Positions 49,401 to 58,259 of a DNA stretch of 64,000 nucleotides are shown here, in pieces (position 1 is the stretch's first letter; each line of letters opens with the position of its first letter). A model generated the notes under the pieces. It saw nothing but the letters and a program-made list of their open reading frames with translations, ran no database searches and was not told where the DNA came from. A program made the position numbers and the translations under genes. The DNA is taken from positions 192,001 through 256,000 of the forward strand of contig CAJHNH020008436.1 in the NCBI GenBank assembly GCA_905116865.2, written 5' to 3'. Source of the stretch: Candidula unifasciata. Taxonomy: Eukaryota > Mollusca > Gastropoda > Stylommatophora > Geomitridae.

Positions 49401-51452
49401 AGCATCATAGTTATAGCTTGTGTTCAGTTAATGTATTTGTATGGCCATCAAGAATATCAGAACACAGAATAACTAAATCTTACATGTTACCACCAATTGT
49501 TAATTGCTGAGGTAGCAAGCAGCAAGTAGGAGCAAACAGTAGATATACAGAAGTATCTAGATGACAACAGAAGCCCACCAAGGTCCACTCTAATGTTCTT
49601 TATTATGTTCATGTTAAAGATAGTAGGTGACTGTTGGGGTTTTGTTTCCACATGAAGAAGAACTTTCCTTTAAGACAATAACTTTGGGAAGACAAAAACA
49701 CATAAAGAAGGAAACTAGAGAGTGATGTTAAAATGTTGATGGGGACATGGGGTTAAGTGCATGCAACAGGAAAGGATAGGACAACCTGACTATAGTTGGT
49801 TGAAGGCCTAAGCTCCATTGGATGATAAAGGGCAGACAGAGAAAATATCTTAAAAGAGTAATATTTGCTTCTCTCTCACCTTGGTGAAAAATCTTTCAGT
49901 GCACTATCCAGCGCCTCAGATGTTTTATCAGAAGCTTGTGACGGCTTAGACGGTTTCATTGGAAGATCATCTTCATCACTGTCTGAGGCAGAGACCTGCG
50001 CTAACGCTGTTGCCTTTTTTTTGGAGGGGGGGGGGGGTATATGTTGACAATAAAGAGTTATTTTCTACATTGTTTAAAAAAATATTCATTATCTTCTAGA
50101 GCAGCTTAAAATTTAGTTTCTAAAAAATGTGTTGACCACATAAAAACAAAAGCCATTTTCAAAGTGAAGGGCTGCTATGAATCTATTGAAGCCTATGATG
50201 ATTGTTTCTCTAAGCTTGCTACTCTGTTCAATCCTGAAAAAGAGTTATATGCTCTCAAGTTAGCTCAAGGTCTTAAAGGTGAGGCATATGAGATTTATCA
50301 GTGGATGCCGGAAGGTATCGAAACAGACTTTGATGTGTTGTGTGCGGCCCTGCTAAAGAGGTCTGAATTGAATCCTTACACCTTTAGAAATAAGTTCAGA
50401 TCTGAAAACATGTTCTACCTCTCTTGCTCAGGTGACGCTCTGACTGGCTACTGTCAATCTAATTTTGTAAAATATACTTTAACATTCACATTATCACGAA
50501 ATGCTTGTTCACCACCTTCAAATATTCCCTCCAATCGCGAATATCATGATAACTTTCTGAAAACCTTGTTACAAGGTAGAAGACAAAAAGGGAGTGCATT
50601 AGTGTAAATAAAAGGGGGAAAAAAAACATTGAACGATAGACTTCAATCATGAAAAGACATTGAGCATATGGCAGAGCCACTGCAATCACGTTCCACAGTG
50701 AAGTGGTCCGCAGTCATGATTCTTCTCCATGCAACTAAATCCTGCAACAATGTTTTGCTGTGTCAGACATTTGTTGGTTCTAACACCTGTGCAGCAATAT
50801 GTCTATTAAGACTACAAGCCCCTGGTATTTTTTTAATTTTTAGTTTAAATTTGTTTCCTGCAACGTCACTCTCTGTTTTATGACATCTCTACAATGATAT
50901 TCAGAAAGAGCAATGGCCTTGCATTTAAACAGTTTTGGATGATTATAATTTGTTTTGAATAACACCTTCCAACAAGCCTGTTTTCTATCTATAAAATAAT
51001 CCATTTACAATGAGTTGATGGTTTGTAAAATAAAAAGAAGAATCACAACAATAAATATGATATAAACAAATTAATATATGATAACAAGGATAAACTGTAA
51101 TAATACTACTATCATCATCAACGATATTTTGTGAATATTGAATAAAATCAATCAATAATATTAATTATTATTATTATTAATTTATATTTACTTATCATTA
51201 TTTATTATTATTTATTTTTCTCATCTACTTCTTACTGGAAAGCAAACTGTCAGCTCGATCCACCAGTAATGGTTTCAACAGGAAACTTTAGAAAACAAAC
51301 AACCATCGCTGATGTGTTAAGTTTTACACCAACTAGCATAGACAACTTGACGAACAAGCAAAACTTACAGAACTGTCGTCACTGTTGGTCTCAGCAACGG
51401 ATACTGGTTGTTGAACAGGTCGCTGGCGCAGATCTGCATTGAGCGATGCCAT
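34332..51452 (-). CDS. CDS2: Phosphatidate cytidylyltransferase (CDP-diacylglycerol synthase), complete spliced gene
   Basis: The enzyme converts phosphatidic acid and CTP to CDP-diacylglycerol, the precursor of phosphatidylinositol (and of cardiolipin). It is a multi-pass ER membrane protein (family knowledge). Eleven coding exons on the minus strand: 51369-51452, 49880-49995, 47765-47861, 45951-46127, 44459-44578, 42903-42985, 40836-40992, 39650-39802, 38243-38377, 36661-36764, 34332-34488. They total 1,383 bp, i.e. 460 residues, close to the 445-461 of vertebrate CDS2/CDS1. All introns are GT-AG and phases agree. The N-terminus is acidic and hydrophilic (residues 1-66). Hydrophobic segments follow. 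[19 protein letters not shown] and [13 protein letters not shown] lie at about 230-270. The family signature spans residues 365-391 ([10 protein letters not shown], then [11 protein letters not shown], then DRFD). The C-terminus is unusual: ten Thr, then AI. The choice of symbol between CDS1 and CDS2 is arbitrary in an invertebrate with one gene. Confidence 0.95.
34610..34790 (+). pseudogene. LINE RT C-terminal scrap
   Basis: aaatggtttgctcatctggtcaga ([12 protein letters not shown]) and ggttgaccaagaaagagacg (PRKRR-like) keep the order of the LINE tail at 27000-27150. Lies in CDS intron 10. Confidence 0.55.
34865..35155 (+). repeat. (GAA)-tailed SINE-like family
   Basis: gtgggtttcctcgacc; gaatgtcctaaaagtact; gtgcatctacctgacccacgagg; aactcaagttctagaac; ccagagtttacagcagg. 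Collinear with 27990-28265, in CDS intron 10. Confidence 0.7.
35156..36660. other. CDS intron 10 remainder, nothing recognised
   Basis: A 127-codon minus ORF (35770-36153) has no recognisable domain. No clear repeat family was identified here. Confidence 0.4.
36661..36764 (-). CDS. CDS2: CDS exon 10 (residues 375-409), signature second half
   Basis: Acceptor ctgcag. [20 protein letters not shown] carries the catalytic/metal-binding aspartates, followed by [14 protein letters not shown] and two bases of Lys. Donor gtaagt. Confidence 0.96.
36799..37160 (-). repeat. 362-bp repeat with tRNA-like SINE, inverted partner of 40108-40469
   Basis: Read on the minus strand it is the same length and nearly identical to 40108-40469. 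It contains box A-like gtggtgtagaggttgc and box B-like ggttcaatcccagctgc. A long AT-rich part (gtgttcatgtgcctgtatg, acgccacgataaaacaaaag) precedes the head. Lies in CDS intron 9. Confidence 0.92.
37590..37760 (-). repeat. tRNA-derived SINE fragment (family of 12.0 kb)
   Basis: It shares tcacacgaagc, tagctccagcagtaatc and gcacccatgaactga with 12000-12225 and 52150-52370. Confidence 0.55.
37795..38050 (-). repeat. tRNA-derived SINE (family of 54.66 kb), minus copy
   Basis: The minus strand reads ccgtggtgtagccgctagacgc (box A), ttcctgacggatcctg, gactcccaggtcgacccagc and gccgacataatgctgacc. It is collinear with 54660-54880 in opposite orientation. Lies in CDS intron 9. Confidence 0.75.
38243..38377 (-). 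CDS. CDS2: CDS exon 9 (residues 330-374)
   Basis: Acceptor tttgcag. [19 protein letters not shown] and [15 protein letters not shown]; the first half of the family signature is here. Donor gtaaac. Confidence 0.96.
38820..39060 (-). pseudogene. Decayed LINE C-terminal fragment
   Basis: [20 protein letters not shown] then [14 protein letters not shown] fits the RRRWxxIGHxxR / GKRxRGRP layout of LINE tails, but decayed. Lies in CDS intron 8. Confidence 0.5.
39185..39365 (+). repeat. (GAA)-tailed SINE-like family, partial
   Basis: gcgcatctgtttgacaggcaagg, gtgcatgcaacactcaagtc, ccatagtccagacagacatgg and ggactttctgccag follow the family order. Confidence 0.6.
39650..39802 (-). CDS. CDS2: CDS exon 8 (residues 279-329)
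   Basis: Acceptor ttttgcag. [36 protein letters not shown]. Phase 0 at both ends, donor gtaagt. Exons 8 and 9 together are multiples of three, so skipping or circularising both keeps the frame. Confidence 0.94.
40108..40469 (+). repeat. 362-bp repeat with tRNA-like SINE, inverted partner of 36799-37160
   Basis: Equal-length partner with only scattered differences (for example ggtttattgcc against ggtataatgcc). The SINE tail here continues to about 40590 (cctgtagagggtacgcaac), unlike the 36.8-kb copy. Lies in CDS intron 7. Confidence 0.92.
40836..40992 (-). CDS. CDS2: CDS exon 7 (residues 226-278), core motif exon
   Basis: Acceptor gttaacag. [39 protein letters not shown] and ATVIFG-like IFGII. 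The most conserved cytidylyltransferase segment before the signature. Donor gtaagt. Confidence 0.96.
41200..41420 (+). pseudogene. LINE RT-domain scrap
   Basis: [20 protein letters not shown] then [10 protein letters not shown] corresponds to the FLYLGSxITxDGR block that follows the RT palm in RTE/CR1-like LINEs. Lies in CDS intron 6 downstream of exon 7. Confidence 0.65.
41680..41880 (+). repeat. RNase H-LINE tail copy
   Basis: It carries aggagttactaggggatctgg, ctcaacactcaagggaaagg, atacaatcagttactggtac and ttgttgctgaagatgggg, collinear with 17720-17900. Confidence 0.75.
42207..42650 (-). mobile_element. 444-bp hAT deletion derivative
   Basis: Inverted ends cagcagctctcaaac (42207) and cagcggttctcaaac (from 42650 on the minus strand) match 13 of 15 and fit the hAT CAGxGGTTCTCAA form. 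Flanks ctcttaagt and ctctaagt look like an 8-bp duplication with one indel. The minus strand inside keeps the end of a hAT transposase ([20 protein letters not shown] then HSSH and stop at 42318). Only about 60 codons survive, so it is non-autonomous. Lies in CDS intron 6. Confidence 0.8.
42903..42985 (-). CDS. CDS2: CDS exon 6 (residues 199-226)
   Basis: Acceptor ttcccag. [16 protein letters not shown] then [11 protein letters not shown] and two bases of Trp, donor gtgagt. Confidence 0.95.
43139..43600 (-). pseudogene. LINE C-terminal fragment
   Basis: [45 protein letters not shown] and [13 protein letters not shown] follow the tail order of endonuclease-RT LINEs; a frameshift splits it near 43450. 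Dispersed-repeat halves (43100-43140, 43720-43790) flank it. Lies in CDS intron 5. Confidence 0.7.
44145..44405 (-). repeat. (GAA)-tailed SINE-like family, minus copy
   Basis: The minus strand reads ttctggggccccattttggtg, gatgttttaagtcagagtgc, gaggtggggaaccaacaa and aagtggacgaacaaccag. In CDS intron 5. Confidence 0.7.
44459..44578 (-). CDS. CDS2: CDS exon 5 (residues 159-198)
   Basis: Acceptor tcccccag. Contains [13 protein letters not shown] and [13 protein letters not shown]. Phase 0 at both ends, donor gtaagc. Confidence 0.95.
45270..45450 (+). pseudogene. LINE C-terminal scrap
   Basis: [16 protein letters not shown], then [17 protein letters not shown] text in broken frames; matches the tail layout of 26.9 kb. 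A C-run follows at 45474-45493. Confidence 0.5.
45951..46127 (-). CDS. CDS2: CDS exon 4 (residues 100-158)
   Basis: Acceptor gtttcag. Contains [12 protein letters not shown] and [15 protein letters not shown], both family hallmarks. Ends LLAGT at phase 0, donor gtaagt. Confidence 0.95.
46158..46450. repeat. Solo hAT-like end plus copy of the 57.8-kb foldback family
   Basis: 46158 starts cagtggttttcaaactc, a hAT-like terminus without a partner. From 46240 the text (gagagtgactttccttgcc, gtcctatgttgccggggtgtc, aactggccctaaccccaac, tcacaagagagtgcagtc) matches the foldback element at 57.8-58.2 kb in single-arm form. In CDS intron 3. Confidence 0.55.
47350..47640 (-). repeat. (GAA)-tailed SINE-like family, minus copy
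   Basis: The minus strand begins catgtgggttccgggacccc, has agcatgtcataagagtcgac, tcagcctgagagacaagg and ccaggactttccaccgtag, and ends aagaagaagaag. This is the best-preserved copy. In CDS intron 3. Confidence 0.75.
47765..47861 (-). CDS. CDS2: CDS exon 3 (residues 67-99), first membrane segment
   Basis: Acceptor ctacag. Reads [17 protein letters not shown] then [15 protein letters not shown], the first transmembrane helix, and matches the family. Donor gtaaga. Confidence 0.93.
48420..49290. repeat. 33-bp minisatellite in CDS intron 2, about 26 copies
   Basis: The unit is aaacatttacattgtccat then ttgtattgtcccag (33 bp), with variants gacccgg, gacccag and catgtacac. Because 33 is a multiple of three and the unit lacks stops, ORFs of 93-314 codons appear on both strands (for example repeats of [11 protein letters not shown]). 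They have no start context or splice support and are not genes. Confidence 0.97.
49745..49855 (+). repeat. LINE-tail-like dispersed segment
   Basis: ggataggacaacctgactatag and gaaggcctaagctccattgga resemble 11075-11165. In CDS intron 2, 25 bp from exon 2. Confidence 0.35.
49880..49995 (-). CDS. CDS2: CDS exon 2 (residues 29-66)
   Basis: Acceptor gcgcag, then [14 protein letters not shown], ending KDFSP plus AG of Arg, donor gtgaga. Acidic cytosolic N-terminal segment. Confidence 0.88.
50128..50450 (+). pseudogene. Retrotransposon gag-like fragment
   Basis: [59 protein letters not shown] and [16 protein letters not shown] follow the capsid-like motif order of LTR-retrotransposon gag proteins (A-x-KL-x-x-L-x-GKA, then LLKR-x-x-L and FR-KFR). 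No pol, LTR or start is attached. It lies antisense in CDS intron 1. The reading frame runs to 50607, but the last 50 codons are unlike gag. Confidence 0.6.
50610..51368. other. CDS intron 1 remainder
   Basis: AT-rich, with att-rich simple sequence near 51105-51215. Nothing else recognised. Confidence 0.5.
51369..51452 (-). CDS. CDS2: CDS exon 1 (residues 1-28)
   Basis: Begins [12 protein letters not shown] and ends NSDDSS at phase 0, donor gtaagt. The in-frame stretch upstream of this Met has no other Met close by. Confidence 0.85.
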
Positions 51453-52150
51453 AATTATCCGTGTTTCCAACAGCTGAATTAGACAAAATAAAATGCAGCA
51501 AAGTAAAATCAAATGCACGCTGCTATATTCTCGATGTTACCAGGACTACAGTTGTAAACTGTACTGCAGATGATAGAAACAGAATCGTCGTAGTGGTCCT
51601 ACACTTTACATTGCTCAGTCAGTGTTAGACAATGTCTAAATCGCGAAATAAAACATTCTCACTTTTATCAATAATATATGCAGCTATCACTTTAATTAAT
51701 ATAAGCAAAATAGAAAGTATGAGTGTCAAAACAAATAAAGTCATAACTTTATGAAATTCTGGCTAGAACTAGGCTATTAAAATTAATGCATACTCTTGTT
51801 TTATGCACTAAAAATGGTATTATTCGTTCAAAAGATGAAGAAATATATCTAGTTCATTTTGGTGTTTACATTTAACAAATAATCATAATATAGTGAGAAT
51901 CTATTGCTTGAAAGACATGGTTTAGTTAAAGGAGAATAAAATAGTTAAATCAAATTATATTCCTACCTTTATTATTTTAAATCAAAATATATTTCAGATG
52001 TGCTGATAAGATACTGATTTATAATAATATTTAAGTTTTTAATCATTGTGACTGCAAAAGAAAACACTATCCACTCCACGCACAAAAATGTGTTAGGGAA
52101 GTATTCTTAGATTCATTCACAAATAACTGATCAAAGGTCTTGGGCTGGAA
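51453..52150. promoter_or_regulatory. CDS 5' flank (promoter region expected, no element identified)
   Basis: Upstream of the CDS start codon. No TATA box in convincing context, and no CpG-rich island. A non-coding first exon cannot be excluded. Confidence 0.3.
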
Positions 52151-52370
52151 TTCAAAAGTCGAGATGATCTGCTTTATTGCACTATGTTTTATCTCATGTT
52201 GTTAATTATTTCTCCACATAGTAGCTATTCACCTGGCGAGGGAGTCACACGAAGCGCGAATTCTATAGCTACAGCTATGAGCCCTTGGAATCTCTGTGAA
52301 AATGCTCTCATGAGCATAACATTAGCAAAAATACGATCTCTTTCTGTAAGGGCAATGTTAAGATAGGACA
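52150..52370 (-). repeat. tRNA-derived SINE (family of 12.0 kb)
   Basis: It shares gcactatgttttat, ccacatagtagct, gagtcacacgaagcgcg and atgagcccttggaatctctgtg with the 12.0- and 37.6-kb copies. Confidence 0.6.
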
Positions 52371-52974
52371 GGTTGCCATCATTGTCATCGTCAAGTGCCT
52401 TACCGACAGGCGTGGGCGATCATGCCTCGACACAATTTACGATGTTCAGCGGCGTGAAATAGTTCGTAAAATCGTGTGCCATCACAAAAGGCTATCAATA
52501 ATAATCTTGCATTGTCGTCGTCTGTCTCTTTTTCCACAGCTTGGCACAGCCATTGTTATAACAATTGGTTACTGCATATCTTTTATGTGGTGTTGACTTC
52601 TGTGAGAGTTTACTGTCTGTTACTGTTGTTACGTCTTCACCAAGAGTGAACATCATTGCTCTAAGTTTTATTCTTAAGCCCTTATCTCGTCAGATTTTTC
52701 CTAAGGTAGTTTTTACTTTTGCTGTCCAGGAGCTTGAAACTTATTTCAATAATGGGTATAGCGATCCATTGTAGACATCCGCAGTAATTATTTTGAAGTT
52801 TCTATTTGAGATATTTTATTCAAGAAAAGGGGGTGTGCTGGAAAACGATCAGGCATTCAGACCGGCTGGTTCTGTACTATTTGGTGTAAACTGATGCATG
52901 AAAAGCTTTATGTTGTTACGGTCTTTTGGGTGTGAGTGAACACTGCAGAGGCACAAATAGGTCATTGCGGTTTG

Positions 52975-54440
52975 AAGAGAATGGTGCATCGAGCAAGGAG
53001 TGACCAAGGAATCAATTGCTCAACACTCAGGAACATACAGTCTTTACCCACAATTAACGGACATACAATCAACACTCAGGAACATACAATCTGAACCCAC
53101 AATAAACGGACATACAATCAACACTCAGGAACATACAATCTCAACCCACAATAAACGGACATACAATCAACACTCAGGAACATACAATCTGAACCCACAA
53201 TAAACGGACATACAATCAACACTCAGGAACATGCAATCTTAACCCACAATAAACAGACATACAATCAACACTCAGGAACATACAGTCTTAACCCACAATA
53301 AACGGACATACAATCAACACTCAGGAACATAGTCTTTACCCACAATTAACTGACATACAATCAACACTCAGGAACATACAATCTGAACCCACAATAAACG
53401 GACATACAATCAACACTCAGGAACATGCAGTCTTAACCCACAATAAATGGACATACCATCAACACTCAGAAACATACAATCTTAACCCACAATAAACGGA
53501 CATACAATCAACACTCAGGAACATACAGTCCTAACCCACAATAAACGGACATACAATCAACACTCAGGAAAATACAGTCTTAACCCACAATAAACGGACA
53601 TACAATCAACACTCAGGAACATAGTCTTTACCCACAATTAACGGACATACAATCAACACTCAGGAACATACAAATCTGAACCCACAATAAACGGACATAC
53701 AATCAACACTCAGGAACATGCAGTCTTAACCCACAATTAACGGACATAAAATCAACACTTAGGAACATACAGTCTTAACCCACAATAAACGGACATACAA
53801 TCAACACTCAGGAACATGCAGTTTTAACCCACAATAAACGGATATACAATCAATACTCAGGAACATACAGTCTTAACTCACAATAAACGGACATACAGTC
53901 AATACTCAGGAACATACAGTCTTAACCCACAATGAACGGACATACAATCAACACTCAGAAACACACAGTCTTAACCCACAGAGAACGGACATACAATCAA
54001 CACTCAGGAACATACAGTCTTAACCCACAATAAACGGACATACAATCAACACTCAGGAACATACAGTCTTAACCCACAATAAACGGACATACAATCAACA
54101 CTCAGGAACATACAGTCTTAACCCACAATAAACGGACATACAATCAATACTCAGTAACATACAGTCATAACCCACAATAAACGGACATACAATCAACACT
54201 CAGGAACATGCAGTTTTAACCCACAAGGAATGGACATACAATCAACACTCAGGAACATACAGTCTTAACCCACAATAAACGGACATACAATCAACACTCA
54301 GGAAAATACAGTATTAACCCACAAGGAACGACATACAATCAAACTGCTACTGGTACCATCGGAATTGGAATTCTGAGCTGGCTGCTAAAGATTATGGTGG
54401 AGTGCTAATGGGAATGTCCCGAGTGTTATGATATCGGTCC
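52975..54440 (+). repeat. RNase H-LINE tail with an internal 49-bp minisatellite
   Basis: The left end (gaatggtgcatcgagcaagg, agtgaccaagg) and the right end (actggtaccatcggaattgg, gagctggctgctaaagatt) are the two halves of the LINE tail seen intact at 17730-17900 and 41700-41880. Between them, 53021-54345 consists of about 27 units of 49 bp: cacaataaacggacatacaa, tcaacactcaggaacataca, gtcttaacc. The caacactca and atacaatca words of the normal tail are contained in the unit, so the array grew from tail sequence. Confidence 0.9.
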
Positions 54441-54659
54441 TTAACTGAGCTCAACTGAACTGTATTCGTACCCAAGTTTTAGTAAAGTGTTTCCACTAAC
54501 GAGCTGAGAGCAATCTTATCTCCATATATACTGTTAATATACGGTTTAACAACTTAGTTATGTCATTTAAGCAGATCTTTTTTCGTGACATGGAGCAGTA
54601 CACAGTACTTTTATATTTTTTATGGCATAATTTTTTTTTTACAGCTATTGTAATAGACA

Positions 54660-54880
54660 CAGCTGCCGTGGCTAACGGCTAGACGTTCGCGTGCGGATTG
54701 GAAATTCGTGGGTTCGCTCCCTGGCGGAACGGGACTTTTTTCAAAAATGACTTTGACTCCCAGGTCGACCCAGCCATGAGTGGATACCGGGTGCAGTCAT
54801 TGGAAGTAAAGGCGGTCGGTGTGATGCTGACCACATATAGCCCTATACGCCTAAAGGCGTGGAAAAGGGACCTTTACTTA
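54660..54880 (+). repeat. tRNA-derived SINE
   Basis: The head gccgtggctaacggctagac has box A, and gtgggttcgctccc has box B. The body has gactcccaggtcgacccagcc, gataccgggtgcagtc and cggtcggtgtgatgctgacc. Related copies are 37795-38050(-) and 26205-26345(+, headless). Confidence 0.75.
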
Positions 54881-55149
54881 CTTACTGTAATATACACTCT
54901 GTTTTGCGTACCAGCACCCTGTAGATTACTTATGACAAGTGCAGCCACCTTTTTGGGAAAATAAAGCCATGCTTTTAAGTATACCAAACAGATACCTGGC
55001 GCTCTTATTCGGCCCTGTGTAGCCCAATTTCTCAGATTTAATAACTTTCTTAAACGGCTATTTGTGCTGATACATGACGTCTCTTTTATATCTACTAGCT
55101 TTTATTATTAAATAGTATCAAGGTATGTTTCACATTCGATTTTGTGTGT

Positions 55150-55216
55150 GTGTGTGTGGGGGGGGGTGAAGGTGGTGTGTGTATATATGTGTTGGGGAGG
55201 AGATGGGGGGGGGGGG
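55150..55216. repeat. GT/G-rich simple sequence
   Basis: tgtgtgtgtgtgtg followed by G-runs, the longest at about 55206-55216. A partly similar G-rich stretch (gtattgcattagaggacc...gggggggg) lies at 55710-55755. Confidence 0.85.
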
Positions 55217-55454
55217 GCCCTCTAATGCAATAACCTCTCAGAGCCTTTTTTTATATTTTAATAGCACACTTATTTACCTTCAAAATGACATATAATACGT
55301 TGAGGGAGCTAGTGAAGTTTGGATCCGAGCGCTTATGGACTTATCCAAAGAGTTTTAAAGATGATGATCAATTAACTAATTGAGATTTACGCAGCAGATC
55401 ATACATTTCCTTAAATGGGGGTTAAATGTACATACTGTTCCTTCAGTGAAATGA

Positions 55455-55625
55455 GTATAGTTCAAAGAACTATTCGAACAACACATATAATTAAATTCAT
55501 TGAAAAACAAAGACTGAAAATGTTTTGCCATTAAATGAGAGCAAATTCAATGATGCCAGCAACATGAGCGTACGATATAAAAGTGAAAACACAAAAACGT
55601 AGGGGACGACCATAACATGAACATA
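55455..55625 (+). pseudogene. LINE C-terminal scrap
   Basis: caaagaactattcgaacaac, aaattcattgaaaaacaaagact and acaaaaacgtaggggacgacc match the KFIEKQRLKMF..RGRP order of the tail at 27000-27150. Confidence 0.6.
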
Positions 55626-56189
55626 AACATCAATAACGTGTAGATATAAACTGGAGGTTATTCCAGAAAAAGTAAATAAATATTAGTGCTAACTCTTTAA
55701 TTCTGAGAGGGTATTGCATTAGAGGACCCGGGGGAGGAAGAGGGGGGGGGGTGGAGGGTGACACTTGTACTTTATCAAATTTAGCACATGAAAATACTGC
55801 TGTGAAACATACACATATCATACATAACATAAATATAAATGATTGATGGTTATTATTACTATTAGTAGACGACTACAACATATAATTATACTGTTATTTA
55901 ATGATTATTAAGCAAGAACAGTCAATATAAAATTGATATGGGCAAAAATGAATCACCCAGAGCAGTTTTTTTAACAGTACTTATAGCACTACTAAATATT
56001 TATTCTCAAGGTACAAACAGCACAAACACATTCGTCCAGTTTCATCTTGTTGGATGAAATCAGTCCTTTATTATTGTGAATTATTTGACAACTGTTTAAA
56101 AATACATTATACATAATTCTAAATACTGCATGCAACAATGTGGTAAGTATCATGAATGGTATATTATTTTAAAGGTAATTGAAGCACAT

Positions 56190-56480
56190 TAAAACAGACC
56201 ATGTAACTGCAAATATACATAGAAAATTAGATGAACAACCAGAAGTTTCTACCAGAGTTTACAGCCAGTGATCGCGAAGCAGAAGACGATTCACAAAAAT
56301 GAACACAAAACATACAACTGCAAATATACATACGAAGTAGATGAACAATCAGAAGTTTTTGCCAGAGTTTACAGCCAGTGATCGCAAAGCAGAAGGTGGT
56401 TCACAAAAATGAACACAGACCATACAACTGCAATTATACATAAGAAGTAGATGAACATCAAGAAGTTTCTTGTTCTACTT
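56190..56480 (+). repeat. Tandem partial units of the (GAA)-tailed family
   Basis: Near-identical words occur at 56190, 56300 and 56420: gaccatgtaactgcaaatataca, tagatgaacaaccagaagttt, ccagagtttacagccagtg. Roughly 110-bp spacing, so two and a half units in tandem. Confidence 0.75.
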
Positions 56481-57842
56481 CTACAACATATAATTATACT
56501 GTTAGTCAACAATTAGTAAAGAGGCAAAGCGTGACTTGCTGTGAAAGGTTAGTTAGTAACAATATTGGTTTTATCCACTTACCCAGAGCTCCGAAATATC
56601 TTGACACAATTTATCCACATAGTATTTGCACCATTTATCTTATGCACAGTTAATATGAAAGCAATAGTTTTCTTCCAACACAAGATAGTTTGCACCTGAC
56701 AACTGAGGATATTCTCCAGATCTGGCTTCTAAATTACCTGTTTGTATTGTCCCCAAAAATAAGATTTCCACATTCAAAGTAAAAAAAAAAAAAAACAGCT
56801 AGTTAAAAATAATCGAAACTACTGACTAGACACAATGACACACATATCACAACATGACTGTCTCCTGTGAATTTAAATTCAAATTGTTGTAATCTAACAG
56901 CAAAGTTTGAAAATCTTGTATATTCACTTTACAATATCCGCTTGTCAATTTGTAATACGAATACATTCAGAACACAGAACTTTGTAAGCACATTAAAATG
57001 TCACACAATGCAACACAATAGAAACGGCTTCCACTAACCAATTTTCGAGGGGACCTCGCCAAAATGTCACGTTATTTAGTTGGAAGAACTATAAATACAG
57101 AAGGGCGTTGTTCCTGACAACTCCTCTTTAGACATCGAGTTTTTGTAGTCTTGTCAAGGTTGCCGATTCAGCGTCATCTCCTGAATCATCTACTCGTCCT
57201 AACTTATTGAGAGCATTGAGAACATAACTTTTCCTGTGCCTACTGTGGCCCTGCAAGCAAGCTAATCTGCTCTTTCGTGCCCTCTTAACCCAGAGTGTCC
57301 TGGTACAAAAATGAAACTCATTGCATTCAAGACAAGATTTCCTCAGTGACTCGAACCATTATCTCCAACCACAGCTCTCTGTAGCTTTTTTTTTCTTTTT
57401 TTTTTTTTTTTTTCTTTCTTTTTTTTTTTTTTACTAGAGACAGTCGTGCTTCTAACCCATTCTATCTGGATCGTCTTGAGGTAGTTCATGGAATAGGCTA
57501 AAAAGCACGCATACGGAAAAACCTGTGTCTCTGAGGTTGTTGCTTTTTTTATGCCATCAACTGCTTTGACTTCTTGAAGTCAGCGCAAAAACATTGTGTA
57601 TCTCCTTCACAGTTCTCTCTCTCTCCCCCCCCCCCCCCACCAGCCAGAACCGTGAAAGCCCACGTGCTCTGCACGTGCGTAAAAATAACGAAAATCAAGC
57701 AGATAGTTGCCATTAAACCACACACAAACACAACCGCCTTTATGATGCTTTGAACACATCAGATCGGGTAACAGTTTTGTTAACCACTTCTCTACCGAGG
57801 TTCCTGCAGTATGCGTACTTGGTTCTTGTGCCAGTGAAAAGC

Positions 57843-58199
57843 CTGTCCTATGTTACTGGGTGTCACGCTTAGTGACTGGACAAAAACACGTAGTATTTTG
57901 CTCGTTGTTGTAAGCGGCCGGCGACATCGCGTGTTGTATATTCCCCGATGTGAGCGCTTTTAGTAAAAAGCTGGCCCTAACCTAAACCCCCTACCCCGCT
58001 GCCTCAGCCCACGTCCCACAAGAGAGTGCAGCCTACATCCCACGAAAGAGTGCAGCTTTCGTACCACGACTGTATGCAGCTCTGCTCCACTTCGTGGAAT
58101 ATTAAACACGCGATATCACGGGCCGTTGACAACAACGAGTAAAATACTACATGTTCTTGGCCGGTCACTAAGCACGACACACCCGCAACATAGGACATG
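57843..58199. mobile_element. Foldback element with arms of about 100 bp
   Basis: 57843-57944 and 58096-58199 are inverted, diverged copies (gtcctatgtt, cacgcttagtgac, cacgtagtattttgctcgttgttg, gacatcgcgtgttgtatattcc). The spacer holds gcagcctacatcccacgaaag-type short repeats. The element probably extends to about 58258 (agaaagagagtgacttcccttc on the minus strand). A single-arm relative is at 46240-46450. Non-autonomous; superfamily unknown. Confidence 0.7.
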
Positions 58200-58259
58200 G
58201 CCTGCGACACGACCAGGCATGATTGAGAAGGGAAGTCACTCTCTTTCTGGGCCAGAAAA

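Noticed and set aside
53021..54345. CRISPR-like array
   Set aside because: Units are contiguous 49-bp tandem repeats without unique spacers, in a eukaryotic LINE tail.
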